In this document: piece after piece, positions 21,284 through 32,200 of the stretch | Numbering within the stretch: position 1 is the stretch's first letter | Layout of the letters: each line of letters begins with the position of its first letter | DNA from: Hemerocallis citrina | Taxonomy: Eukaryota > Streptophyta > Magnoliopsida > Asparagales > Asphodelaceae | Assembly (NCBI GenBank): GCA_017893485.1 | Contig: CM030365.1 | Location: 29,720,289 to 29,784,288 of the forward strand | Direction: 5' to 3' | Length of the DNA: 64,000 nt | Translations under genes and position numbers: made by a program | Notes under the pieces: generated by a model | The model's database searches: none | What the model saw: the letters and a program-made list of their open reading frames with translations, nothing else | Told to the model about the DNA's origin: nothing

Positions 21284-24200
21284 TTAGAGTGGCGTCGGAA
21301 CGCTCTCTTGGTATTTTAGGAGGTGGTCGGCATTCCAAGTCCTCGGAAGCTCTCTGCCTTCCATGTCTTCGAGACGGTACGCCCCAGGCCGGACAACTTT
21401 TGTGATCCTGTACGGACCTTCCCAGTTCGGAGCTAGCTTGTTCTTCTGACCGGGGAAGGATATGGCCAGCTTCCTCAGGACTAAATCTCCTTGCTTAAGG
21501 TTGGCGGGTCGGACCTTCTTGTTGTATGCTAGCTCGACCCTCCTTCTGTAATTCTGCTGCCGAATCGATGCCCTTTCCCTCAGTTCATCTATCAGGTCCA
21601 AGTTTCCTCTGAGGTCCCTGGCGTTCTGCACTTCGTCATAGGCTATGAGCCGAGGGGAAGTATTCCGACCTCGAGGGGTATCACGGCCTCGGCCCCATAA
21701 GTAAGGTTGAAGGGGGACTCTCCGGTGGGCGTCCGCTTGCTTGTGCGGTAGTTCCACAACACATTAGGGAGTTGGTCGACCCACAAACCTCTGGAGCACT
21801 TGTCCAACCTTTTCTTGATGCCTGCGAGGATCTGCTTATTTGCATTCTCGGCCTGTCCATTCGACTGAGGGTGTGAGACGGACGAGAAGCGCTGCTGAAT
21901 GACGAGGTCATCGCATAGGGCTCGGAATGCCGTGCCGGTGAACTGAGTCCCGTTGTCCGTCACGAGGACGCGGGGGATGCCAAATCTGCATATGATGTTC
22001 CTCCAGAAGAACTGCACCACTTTGTTCTCGGTTATAGTGGCGAGGGGCTCAGCCTCGACCCACTTCGAGAAGTAGTCAATGGCTACGACCAAGAACCTGA
22101 GCTGACCTGGAGCTGGAGGGAAGGGCCCTAGTAAGTTCATGCCCCACATTGCGAAGGGGATGGGACTTGATAGGGAGGCGAGGTTGGCCTGAGGGAGGCG
22201 TCGGATGCTGGAATGCCTCTGGCAAGTGCTGCATTGCCGAACATGTCGTTCGGCATCTTGAAGAAGGGTCGGCCAGAAGTACCCATAGTTCAAAGCTTTC
22301 CGGGCCAAAGACCTAAATCCGGAGTATGCCCCTCCGATCCCTTCATGAAGCTCCTGTAGGGCATATTCGGCCTGATCCGGAGAGAGGCACCTTAGGTATG
22401 GCCGGCCATCTATTTGAGAGAAGGAGCGTTTGTATAGGATGCCATCGATCAAGACATAGCGCTCGGCCCGAGTTCTGACTCGGCGTGCTTCCTTGGGATC
22501 CGAGGGCAGAACTCCATCCCTTAGGAATTCCACCAGTGGCTTCATCCAATTGTCCTGCAGCATGACCGGCAATGACTCCACCGAGCTAGGTGGCTCGTCT
22601 TCGATGCTTGGCCTAGAGAGGACTTCAATCAGTACGGTCTGTTCGAGACCTTGTAGAGAAGACGAGGCCAATTTGGAGAGAGCATCGGCTTGTGAGTTCT
22701 CCTCCTGGGGGACCCGTTGGATGATGGCTTCTTCGAACCGGCCCATGAGATCCCGGACTTTGGCGAGGTACTTCGCCATTCGCTCGTCCCGGGCCTCATA
22801 TTCGCCCAAGACCTGGTTCACGACTAGCTGGGAATCACTGTGAATTCGTAGGCGCTGCGCCCCAGCACTTCGGGCGAGTCCGAGCCCAGCTATGAGAGCC
22901 TCGTACTCCGCCTCGTTGTTCGAGGCCTTGAAGTTCATGCAGATCGCATACTGGAGGACGAAGTTGTCAGGGCCGTTCAGGATGATGCCGGCGCCGCTTC
23001 CTTCATTGCAAGAGGATCCGTCCACGAAGACTGTCCAAATGGGGGGCCCATTCGGGACGTGGCCGACCTCAGGGATAGTGGACTCTACGATGAAGTCGGC
23101 GAGAGCCTGTGCCTTAATTGCTGTCCGAGGCTGATAGGAGATGTCATGCTGACTAAGCTCTATGGACCACTTCATCAGCCGGCCCGAGGTCTCCGGCTTG
23201 TGGAGGATCTGCTTGAGGGGTTGGTCGGCGAGGACAATGACCGAGTGAGATTGGAAGTAGGGCCGAAGCTTTCTTGCTGCCATGACCAGAGCGTAGGCTA
23301 TCTTCTCTATCCTCGGATAGCGGAGCTCGGCGTCCCGAAGCACCTTGCTCACGTAGTAAATGGGCCTTTGGGTCCGGTCCTCTTCTCTTACCAAGACAGC
23401 GCTCAAGGTCTGCTCGGAAGCGGCCAAGTAGATGAAGAGAGGCTCGCCCGGGACCGGCTTACTGAGCAGAGGGGGGTTCACTAGATAGGCTTTCAGCTGG
23501 TCGAACGATTCTTGCTGCGTTTGGCCCCATTCAAATCCTTTAGCCCCCCGGAGTGCTTTGAAGAAGGGGAGGCACTTTTCCCCTGACTTGGAGAGGAACC
23601 GACCGATGGCTGCGAGCCGACCGGTGAGCTTCTGCACCTCCTTGACGTTCCGAGGCGGGGCCATGTCTAATATGGCCTTAATCTTCTCGGGGTTAGCTTC
23701 GATTCCTCGCTGGCTTACCATAAAGCCGAGGAATTTTCCCGAGGAGACCCCGAACGCACACTTGTTCGGGTTCAGCCGCATGTTGTACTTCCTCAATACA
23801 CCGAAGGCCTCCTGGAGGTCGGCTACATGATCGGTGCCGTGGATGCTCTTGACGAGCATGTCATCAACGTACACCTCCATGTTTCGGCCGATCTGGTTCT
23901 GGAAGACCTTGTTGACGAGGCGTTGGTAGGTGGCCCCGCGTTTTTCAGGCCGAACGGCATTACTCAGTAGCAGTAGAGACCTTGGTCGGTGACGAAGGAG
24001 GTTTTCGGAATGTCCGGAGGGAACATTCGGATTTGATTGTACCCCGAGAAGGCATCCATGAAGCTGAGGAGCTCATGGCCCGAGGTGGCGTCGATAAGGG
24101 TGTCGATGTTCGGGAGCGGGAATGGATCCTTCGGACACGCCTTGTTGAGGTCGGTGAAGTCGATGCATATCCTCCACGAGCCATTGGACTTCTTGACCAT

Positions 24201-24617
24201 TACAACGTTCGATAGCCACTCGGGATAATTCACCTCCTGTATGAACTTGGCCCTTAGAAGCTTATCAACTTCCTCTTTGATGGCCTGCTGTCGCTCGGGA
24301 GCGAACTTTCGCCTCTTCTGTTGAACCGGTTTGCACCCCGGTTCGACGCTTAGGCGGTGGACGAGCAAGTCTACGGAGATGCCGGGCATATCCGCGGCCG
24401 ACCAAGCAAACAGGTCGCGGTTATTCCGGATGCACCTCACCAAGTCGGAGAACAGCACGGTCGGCAAGGACTTGCTGACGAGGAATTTTCGGTCCGGATC
24501 CTCGTCTGAGAAGAGTACTTCTTCTAACTCGTCCGCTGGCTCGGACGTTGGGCGAGCCTTCGGCTCGGGGATCTCTAGTGTCTCGAGCGAGAGCACTGGA
24601 CCCCCGGTGGAAGTCAT
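21284..24617 (-). pseudogene. Element Q pol: RT, RNase H, archaeal-type RNase H, integrase (disrupted)
   Basis: Minus strand. RT motifs are ICIDFTDLNKACPKD, MDAFSGYNQI, VMPFGLKNAG and the catalytic YVDDM. A decayed Ty3 RNase H (LFIYLAAS in place of an Asp motif) follows, then an archaeal-type RNase H (VFVDGSS, NNEAEYEAL, IHSDSQ, NSQADAL). Integrase has a zinc finger (CSTCQRH), VTDNGTQF and GQAENANKQ, then a C-terminal domain (WEGPYRITKV). Breaks: TGA at 23964-23962 in YCY.VMPFG, a one-base loss near 23937, and a one-base loss near 21668. Two key integrase residues differ: the first catalytic Asp is Asn (MWGMNLLGP), and the second zinc His is Tyr (GGAYSGF). Its ATG overlaps the gag-protease stop. 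Confidence 0.92.
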
Positions 24618-27019
24618 GTAGCACTTCCGAGCTGTTTCCTGGCTTCCCTGACTTCCCCTACTCCAGATCGAGTGGGGAACTTCATTTTCAAATGGTATGC
24701 CGAGGGGACAGCCTCAAGGGCGGCTAGGCCGGGGCGGCCTAGGATGACATTGTATGCTGTCGGGACGTCGACGACCATGAAGTCCATCGGCTCGGTCCGG
24801 GTAGTAGGGGTGCTTCCCGCAGTAACGTCTAGGGTTATCACCCCTTCGACGGTTACCGGGACCCCCGTGAACCCGTGGAGAGTGTAACCGGCCGGCTTGA
24901 GATGGTCTCGGGACAGCTGCAGGCCTTGGAAGGCCGAGAGGAAAAGGATGTTGACCGAACTCCCGTTGTCCACCAAAATCCTCTGCACCTTGAAGTTGGC
25001 CATGCGGAGGTCGATGACGAGGGCATCGCAGTGGGGGGTTCGGACTCCTTCGAGGTCGGCATCAGAGAAAGACACAGGGACGCCGAGTCCTTTCGGGGGA
25101 GGGGCACTATGGACCGAGTTGACCTCTCGGACGAAGGCCTTCCGGGAGGAGTTAGAGGAGCCCCCCATGGGACCTCCGTGGATCAGGTGCAGAACCCGTT
25201 CCTCCTCGAACTCGGGTGTTCCCTCGCGCCGCTCGGAGCGCTTGTTAGCCCCCCGAGGCGGGGGGGAGTGGCGATCTGTCCGATCGTTAGCCTTCACGAA
25301 CTTGGCCAACTGCCCCATTCGAATGAGGGCTTCGATCTCATCTCTCAAAGCCCGGTAGTCATTCGTATCGTGCCCGTGGTCTCGGTGATACCGACACCAC
25401 TTGTCTTTGTCCCTCCTCTTCGCCGGGGTGTGCATCCTCGGGGCTGGAGGGATGACCCCCTCCTTCTCCACCTCCATGAGGATAGTGGAGACATTAGTGG
25501 TGAGGGGAGTGAACTTCTCGAACCTGGGGGGAGGGCGGCGCTGACCGCCCGTGTCCTTCTGAGCTTTCTTGGACCCTTCTTCCCCTGTCGCCTTCCTTTT
25601 CGACCCTGCGGAGGGCCCCCCAAAGCTGGGAAGGGCTTCGGCCTCTTCTGCTCGGATGTACTTCTCGCACCTCAGGAGGAGGTCGGCGAAGTCATGCGGG
25701 GGCTTCTTGGCCAGGGATGATCGGAGGTTGGCGTTGAGGACGTTCGACTGGAACGCCACGGTAGCCACGGACTGGTCTAAGGAGGCAATTGACCTGACTT
25801 CTGCGGTGAACCTTTTCACATAGTCCCGCAGCTTTTCTTCCTTCTCCTGCCGCAGGTTCAGTAGGGAAAGACTCGTCTTCTCGGCTCGGCGGCTACTCAC
25901 GAAGTGAGTAATGAATAGTGTTTCAAACTGCTCGAATGAGAAGATGGATGAGGGGGCGAGCCTGGAATACCATTCCCGAGCCGACCCCCTGAGGGTGGCA
26001 GGGAAGGTCCTGCAGAGCACCGCGTCGGAAGCTTGATGGATCAGCATCAGGGTCTTGAAGCTTTCGACGTGGTCGACCGGGTCGGATTCCCCTGAGTATG
26101 TTTCAAACTGTGGCGGTTTGAAACTCCTCGGTATGTGGGCCTCCATGATCGACCGTGAGAAGGGGGGTCGGCTGGGACGGAAGGTTCCGGCTCGGGACTC
26201 TTCCTCCCTGTCCATGCGGCCGATGCGCCTTTCCACCTCATGGATACGGCGGATGAGGGCGTCGTCCCTCCGCTGGTAGTCGTATGACCCTCCGGACTCC
26301 TCTTCATAGGAAGGGGAGCGTGGACTGCGGCGCCGGTAATCCTGGGACCGGCGTGGGCTTAGTTCCCGCTGCTGGCGGCTGGGAGCCGGGGAAGGACTCC
26401 GGGTTCGGCGCCGAGGACTGGGGTCCCTGGGGGGCATCGGAGCCCTCTGAGCATTCTGGACGTTCTGGCGAAGATTGAGGGCCTGCAGAACGGTCTCCTG
26501 AAACTGGAGGAATTCGGCTCGGCTGATAGGCACATCCCGGTCCCTCGGATGACGCCGATCCCTGGGGGAGCGGGACCTCCTCCTTCGGCGATCGGGGGAC
26601 GCCGCTCTGCCTCTGCGGTCCGGAGACCTTCTGCCGTCTCGGCGACGTGGGGACCGCTCACCTTGACGCTGGCGGGAGGCTCCCTCTCGGGCCCTCCTCT
26701 CGTCGAGATGAGTGCGGAGGTCGTCGTCCTTCTGGCGGTTCAGAAGTGTGATGCGGAGGTCGGGGTGATGAGAAGCCATCGAGTTCGAAGACCCGTTATG
26801 GACCGAGACATGGCCCGGATTGAGAGGCTGCTTCTCCTTCCGACCGTTATGACCGGACGGACCATTGTTGGGCTGCTGCTTGGGAGGAAGAGGTGGGACC
26901 TGCTGAATCAGCGGAGGGAGGTCGGACTGAGGGATAGGATTGACCGGAGCTTCATTTGCCGGGTCGGTGAGGTTGCCCGCACGGTTCGACCCTCTGGATC
27001 TGTTCTTCTTCGGCGGCAT
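24614..27019 (-). CDS. Element Q gag-protease polyprotein
   Basis: Minus strand, 801 codons from the ATG at 27019 (MPPKKNRSRG). An earlier in-frame ATG at 27232 lies in the LTR and is less likely. Residues 1-120 are basic and Pro-rich, then an Arg/Ser-rich region (RRRSRSPRDRR), a gag core (FETYSGESDPVDHVESFK; AREWYSRLAPSSI), a zinc-binding motif CRYHRDHGHDTNDY in which the last Cys of the usual CxxH..HxxxxC pattern is Tyr, and a retropepsin-like protease with VDNGSSVNILF and a YNVILGRPGL flap partner. The product forms the particle and the maturation protease. The frame is intact. Its TGA overlaps the pol ATG as ATGA (24617-24614). Confidence 0.92.
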   Translation of the reverse strand: MPPKKNRSRGSNRAGNLTDPANEAPVNPIPQSDLPPLIQQVPPLPPKQQPNNGPSGHNGRKEKQPLNPGHVSVHNGSSNSMASHHPDLRITLLNRQKDDDLRTHLDERRAREGASRQRQGERSPRRRDGRRSPDRRGRAASPDRRRRRSRSPRDRRHPRDRDVPISRAEFLQFQETVLQALNLRQNVQNAQRAPMPPRDPSPRRRTRSPSPAPSRQQRELSPRRSQDYRRRSPRSPSYEEESGGSYDYQRRDDALIRRIHEVERRIGRMDREEESRAGTFRPSRPPFSRSIMEAHIPRSFKPPQFETYSGESDPVDHVESFKTLMLIHQASDAVLCRTFPATLRGSAREWYSRLAPSSIFSFEQFETLFITHFVSSRRAEKTSLSLLNLRQEKEEKLRDYVKRFTAEVRSIASLDQSVATVAFQSNVLNANLRSSLAKKPPHDFADLLLRCEKYIRAEEAEALPSFGGPSAGSKRKATGEEGSKKAQKDTGGQRRPPPRFEKFTPLTTNVSTILMEVEKEGVIPPAPRMHTPAKRRDKDKWCRYHRDHGHDTNDYRALRDEIEALIRMGQLAKFVKANDRTDRHSPPPRGANKRSERREGTPEFEEERVLHLIHGGPMGGSSNSSRKAFVREVNSVHSAPPPKGLGVPVSFSDADLEGVRTPHCDALVIDLRMANFKVQRILVDNGSSVNILFLSAFQGLQLSRDHLKPAGYTLHGFTGVPVTVEGVITLDVTAGSTPTTRTEPMDFMVVDVPTAYNVILGRPGLAALEAVPSAYHLKMKFPTRSGVGEVREARKQLGSAT

Positions 27020-27069
27020 GGCTGTCAAGGACGGCGGAGAACGGACTGAGGCTGTTTGCGTGGCTTGTT

Positions 27070-27088
27070 TTCCCACAGACGGCGCCAA
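27070..27088 (-). promoter_or_regulatory. Primer binding site of element Q
   Basis: Minus strand TTGGCGCCGTCTGTGGGAA, two bases after the 5' LTR. TGGCGCCGTCTGTGGGAA is a recurrent primer site among plant Tat-type elements. I do not assign the tRNA. Confidence 0.85.
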
Positions 27089-27090
27089 TC

Positions 27091-27688
27091 TGTTACCGCT
27101 GATTTCGGTGTGGGGGTAAACAGATAGAATTTGTGAGTCCGAGAAAAAGCCTGAACAGTTGACTCGGCCTTCTTGCTCCTGCCGTGACCTGCATGGAAGT
27201 GCGAGACACCGGGGTTGATTCCGGCGACGCACCCTCCGACGCTCTTGTCAGTAATCAGGAAAAAGATTAAGAAAGAGCTTAAGTGGTCAAAAAGTGATTA
27301 ACCTGGTCTTGGTGGTAGAGGGGTTGTATTTATAGTCGCCTTTGGAATGATTAGGGTCCTGATTTCCTGCCTAACGGTCAGGAGCAAAATCCTCCTATTC
27401 TGTTTTAGGAAATTAGGCCCTGATTCCCTGGTGAGAGCTAATCAGGCTTATTGATTTGATTTAATCAAATCAGTGGCCTGATTCTCCTCTTGGTGGACCG
27501 GGCTTATATCGGGTCGGGACCCGTGCCCAGTTGAAGTGGGTCCATTTGCGGATGATTGGTTCTGTGAGAGGGAGACCCAATACCCGTTTTGGATCCATCT
27601 GTATGTGAAATTACCTTTTTACCCCCGTGCTTCAAGATCCGTGCTCGATCTGGACGGTCCCGATTTAACCCCAATTTTAGCCATATCA
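27091..27688 (-). repeat. 5' LTR of element Q
   Basis: 598 bp, about 99% identical to the LTR at 12133-12730, with the primer site on its left and target copy ggttt on its right. It should contain the promoter for the sense transcript; the minus strand has TATAAATACAACC at about 27326-27338, a good TATA box. Confidence 0.95.
27326..27338 (-). promoter_or_regulatory. TATA box in the Q 5' LTR
   Basis: Minus strand TATAAATACAACCCC, about 235 bp before the LTR 3' end, so transcription would start near 27300. The same sequence occurs in the 3' LTR at about 12368-12380. Confidence 0.6.
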
Positions 27689-27693
27689 GGTTT

Positions 27694-28003
27694 GTATTTA
27701 TATGATACAATTAGGTTGTTGGGTTAATGGGCTAGGATCAATTAACAATGGGTTTGGGTCTAGAAATAGTTGCAATTGCATTTTGGGTTCAAAAGAGATG
27801 GATTTAAAGACAATATGGTTCAAATAAAATACTCACAATAAAAAAAATGGGGTCAACAAGAAAATAGCTCAACAAGAAGGACTAGAGTAATTCATGAACA
27901 AAATTTAATTAAGATGATGAAGGGAAATAGACTATTTTATTCAAAATTTAACTAAAATATTACAATGAAAGGAAAAATGAAAAGAACAGAAACAGTAGTT
28001 ACA
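27694..28003 (-). repeat. 5' LTR of element P, part 2 (LTR C, U3 end)
   Basis: Continues LTR C beyond the Q insertion and ends aacagtagttaca, the minus-strand LTR start TGTAACTACTG. The next bases, acctc, are the target copy, followed at once by RT codons of element O. Confidence 0.88.
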
Positions 28004-28467
28004 ACCTCCGACTGCCAGAGCTCGCACTTCGACAACTTGGCATACAGATCTGCTCCTGCAACTTCTCCCAAATGCTCAGCATGTGCCTCCTCCGACTTCG
28101 AGTACACCAAGATATCGTCGATAAATATCACGGCGAAAGAGTTGATCAACGGCCGCAGAACCCTATTCATCAAAACCATGAATATCGCTGGTGCATTCGT
28201 CGCCCCGAATGGCATCACCAGAAACTCATAATGCCCATGGCGAGTCCGTAAAGCTATCTGGTGCACATATTATTCCTTAACTCGGACATGATGGTATCTA
28301 GACCATAAATCAATCTTCGAGAACACAGTTGCACTCTACAATCGATTGAATAAATCATCATTCCTTGGAATTAGATACTTATTCTGAATCGTCACCTTGT
28401 CCAATTCTTGATAGTCAATGCACATCCCCTCATTCACCCATCCTTCTTCTTCACGAGCAACACCAAC
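28004..28467 (-). pseudogene. Element O RT fragment (fingers and palm)
   Basis: Minus strand: [20 protein letters not shown] (about 28440-28375), [19 protein letters not shown], the catalytic FIDDILVYS (about 28130) and [13 protein letters not shown] at the left edge. The next codons of RT (VAFLGHI) are at 5137, beyond element P. To the right, the preceding codons (GFIRMGASPWGALV) are at 32201, beyond LTR H. A stop after KKDG and other changes show decay. Confidence 0.87.
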
Positions 28468-28730
28468 TATAATGCCCCGAATAACAAAATACGGTAATTC
28501 GTAGCTCAATATGATCTGCACTTCACTTCGTACAATTTTACAAAGAATTTTGAAACTTTTATTACATCAAATTCTTTTACAACAACAACGGAGCGGAAAA
28601 TAAATGATGTACAACATGATTTAACTGTACAATTTAAACATCAAAAACTTAAAGCGAGAATGATCTTTAGCATCAATCATCTTTATATCTTCTTACAAAT
28701 CTAAAGTCTGCATTTGAAACTGTGGGCACG

Positions 28731-28748
28731 TCAGTTGCTTACAATCGA
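28731..28748. promoter_or_regulatory. Conserved LTR inverted-repeat motif (copy in H)
   Basis: tcagttgcttacaatcga followed by cgcaata, 263 bp from the LTR 3' end. Degenerate on the right arm. The same motif occurs in O, I, K and F. Confidence 0.5.
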
Positions 28749-29059
28749 CGCAATATTATACACGGTCATCCTCACTATGCCGAAAATATAACAACTTACT
28801 TTAACAACCATAAACTTGAATGTAAAACAAAGAGTGAAAGGTGACTATCCTAAACATGTCAGTGTATGCAAATGCCTTAATGCCTAATGCAGGCGTGTAT
28901 GCTAAGATGACACCAATGCATACTTGTTTGGATTCAATGCATCCCATACTACATAGGTCTGTGGACAAGCACCTACGTACTCCACATTAAAGGGTTTAAT
29001 CCCTCGCCATGATAACTACCCGGTAATAAAACAAGTTTTAGACGTCCCACGAGTACGGA

Positions 29060-29335
29060 TTCCAGCCCTGGAGTCCACCGTTAAGCTTATACAGAAATCC
29101 TCGTCGTGCGAACTTTTCGCAAGTGTCCCTCTTACCCAGGTATACGCATATACACTGGAGTATGGCCTACTATCTGCCCGACTATTCATGATCCAGGAGT
29201 CCACCGTCAAATCAATCATAGTCCCTAATTTAATTAAGGCTCACCTCCATCGCAAGCAACCACAGTCCCGGAATCCACCGCCCGACTAGGTCTATAATCC
29301 CAGAATCCACCGCCCGAATATATAGAGGCCCTCCA
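29060..29335. repeat. Degenerate tandem repeats in LTR H
   Basis: The motif ggagtccaccg or ggaatccaccgcccga recurs at about 29072, 29193, 29271 and 29303 with similar flanks. It is a decayed short tandem array in the middle of the LTR. Confidence 0.6.
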
Positions 29336-32200
29336 CTCACGTTTGCCCAAGTTTACTACATCTTCACTTATTGCCTAATTCTTAAGTTCAAAACATGAAT
29401 AATTTATACTACCTAGAGTTAGCTTTCCCTCCTACCGGACTTAAACAAAAACACCGAGATAACCCATATAGCCAAATCTCAAATCAATCAATTATTTCAA
29501 TATTTGTCGGTACCCGGGTCTCACTAAACCTCTAGATCACAACCTTTCATGTTCCATAAATCATGGGTACTCATACCTTCAATATTCATGTATTAAATTT
29601 CACTTTATTCACATCTTCAACTCTATTCATTCACATCTTAATCAATTCATCTTACTCTTATAGCTATCATTCGTGAAAACTCAGTTTATTCATTTCCACA
29701 AAGCTATTCTTCTTTTATGTTTATCTAACTTCCAACACAAAATTATTGATGAATTAAACATCAACTCTTGAGACTTATACTTAGAAATTTATTATTCAAA
29801 AACCAATCACTTTTTTCCCACCACAATCAATTCTTAACCCCTTAATCATACACATTGTATATTAAATCATATCTATTACGCAAATATAACTCTTAATCTT
29901 CAAATATATATATTAATTAGTGAGAAATATTTATATTGGCCTCATTACATTTTTATAATTTTCTTATACAATTTTCTGGATTTTAGAAACCCCCAAAACC
30001 ACAAAAGAACACAAAAAGAAATATTTCCAAAGGAGCTGGCTCGAACCCTAGACCTCACCCCCGCCCAAATTGCCACTTGCCGCGCTTAGGCACACTCATG
30101 CCCCGCTAGCCACTTCAGACAAGTGCTTAACTGATATATAAGTAGTTATATACTTTAAATACCCGTTCTCTGTTTATTTCTCTTTTCTTATTTTTCAACA
30201 ATTTTGTTTCCCATTCTTCTTCCCCAAATTAATATTATACAAAAGTATTTCTAGGCTCCAGAATACTTTTCTTACAGGTTTAATTATTTTTAAAGGGATT
30301 TATACCAATTTTTACACAAATTCACTTTCTAAAATATATACATATATGAAATTTGATTAAAACTTCTATTTTCTTTTTAACAGTAATAAAATTAGCATTT
30401 ATATATCACCAAAAATAATAACTTACTGATTTCATATCTTTTTATGAGTATTTAAATCTCTTTTCCCAAATAAGATATTTTCTTTTATTAGAGAATTAAA
30501 AATGTCAATACAACTATTGTAAATTTGTCTAACTTTCAATTAAAGTGAATTTCTTCATTAATCAACAATACCCATTTTATTAACCCAATTGTTCCTCATT
30601 TCTCTTCATTAATTATCGCATTTCATATATATATTTTTTGTCTAATTTTGTACAAGACAACAATTCATGCAACAAAGAAACCCCATTTTTTGTAATTGTA
30701 CCTAGCATTCATAAACATGCATTTAATTTATCCCTTCCCTCATTCTATCATATCATTCCAATCATATACTTAAATTAGCACACCATGCAACTCATAATGG
30801 TACATTTTCATCATTCTAGCATGTATAAAAAGTTAGCAAGAATCATTAGAACTAGACTAGAATTACCACCTAATCCCTAAACATGATTTCTAAGTCTAAT
30901 TAGAAAATAAATAAGACACCCACCTCTTTTCAATGTCGATTAACATGATAGGAGTTTCCTACAAGATTTTATAATCAAAGCCAATCAACACATTTCAATT
31001 TTCTCCACAATTTTGTCTCTAAAATCTATTTACACTAAATTAAAATTTACATAGCATCACATATAATAATTTGCACAACTTGTAATTTGATTTCACATCT
31101 ACAATTCTAACACAAATTCCCTAAACATGCATTTGAAATACAAATTAGAAAGGAAGTTGAGTCACCCACCTATTAAAAGAGTATACTAGTAAAGGCCCCT
31201 TCAAATGCACTCCAAAAATCCCACAAAACCTAGCAATTTTCCACACCGAAAAATCCGTCAGTAGCTATTCCCGAGAGTCACCTCTGCTCTCATTCTTTTG
31301 ATTTTTGATTAATGAATCTGTATCTAGATGGAGGGGTTAATTATAGGGATTAATTAGGTTGTTATTATAACTAATAACACATTAACTCCTCCACTAATCC
31401 ACTCTCTCTTCCCACTTCATCCATGTTAGCACACCCCAACCGGCCAACTCTCTTGGTGTGCACATTGAACGTGTGCACGTGCACGTGCTTTGTGTACACC
31501 TCACATTTTAATATTTTTATTTAATTGAAAACATATATTGATATATGTAATATGTATTTGAATATTAGTTTATCTTAATTAAAATTAGGTTTGTCATGCA
31601 AAAGTAAAAATAAACACGAACACACTTCTGAAATTTCATTTCGTAAAAGAATACACTCAAATATGTGCACGGCAAACATGTGCGTCGCACATAAAATGTT
31701 AAATTACGGAATAAATTTTATCGACGGGGAAATGTTCATAAATAATTGAACTACAACATACAAAAGATATATTTCATTAATTTTTAGAACGTACTGTAAT
31801 CAATACATACAAAAAAAATACGTGCACCTCATGTATAAAAATATTTTAATCAATATAGGGGAAAATGAATTTCCATTTATAAAACGAATTCAAAGGAGTC
31901 ATAAAATAAATAATTGAAACACATAGAAAATTTTACACGTAGCGGTAGAAAAATACGTAATCGATACGTGCATCGATAACACGTATAAAGCACGTAAAAA
32001 ACATAGAGTTGGAATTAAATATTTGAGTTAACTCGAATAGGATATTATAAATTTTGAGAAGACGGAAAATGCATGAATAGTTGAAATCCAACATACGTAT
32101 GATTAAAATGCGTTATGGTTATTACCCGTAATAGTACAAAATACATGTGCGTAATACATTACGGGCACAATTTTTATTTTCAGTTTTGCAGGGTGTTACA

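Larger units (their letters stand above)
12133..27688 (-). mobile_element. Element Q: young full-length Tat-type Ty3/gypsy with antisense gene cassette
   Basis: Bounded by two 598-bp LTRs (12133-12730 and 27091-27688) and a perfect 5-bp target duplication, ggttt (12128-12132 and 27689-27693). Minus-strand order: 5' LTR, primer site, gag-protease, RT-RNase H-archaeal-type RNase H-integrase, a 111-bp tandem array, then a cassette coded on the opposite strand, a repeat-rich spacer, polypurine tract and 3' LTR. Two RNase H domains and an extra ORF between integrase and 3' LTR are hallmarks of the Tat lineage (Retand/Ogre relatives). The LTRs differ at about four substitutions and two indels, indicating recent insertion. 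GC content and CpG density are far above the surroundings. Confidence 0.93.
5138..28003 (-). mobile_element. Element P: deleted chromovirus-type Ty3/gypsy, split by Q
   Basis: A minus-strand element bounded by TGTCAC at 5138 and TTACA at 28003, flanked by acctt (5133-5137) and acctc (28004-28008), a 5-bp target duplication with one change. Order on the minus strand: 5' LTR (28003-27694 and 12132-9534), primer site, gag, protease, RT, start of RNase H, then a deletion joining RNase H directly to the middle of the 3' LTR (6289-5138). Integrase and any chromodomain are gone. The 15.6-kb element Q lies in the 5' LTR. P itself interrupts the RT of element O. LTR length and primer site suggest the Tekay/Del group. 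Confidence 0.88.
28468..32200 (-). mobile_element. Solo LTR H
   Basis: A single 3733-bp LTR (plus strand TATAATGCCCCGAAT...CAGGGTGTTACA) with no internal region, flanked by ccaac (28463-28467) and ccagc (32201-32205). RT coding sequence of element O reads on directly across the excised position. The first dinucleotide has mutated from TG to TA on the plus strand. The U3 side resembles LTR J and the U5 side resembles LTRs I, F and K. It arose by recombination between the two LTRs of a former full element. No ORF of note. Confidence 0.85.

Noticed and set aside
24875..25720. 281-codon plus-strand ORF opposite gag-protease
   Set aside because: It is the reverse shadow of the intact Q gag-protease frame in GC-rich sequence.
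27020..27232. Upstream extension of Q gag to an ATG at 27232
   Set aside because: It would begin inside the 5' LTR and read through the primer site; the ATG at 27019 follows the leader and starts a typical basic N-terminus.
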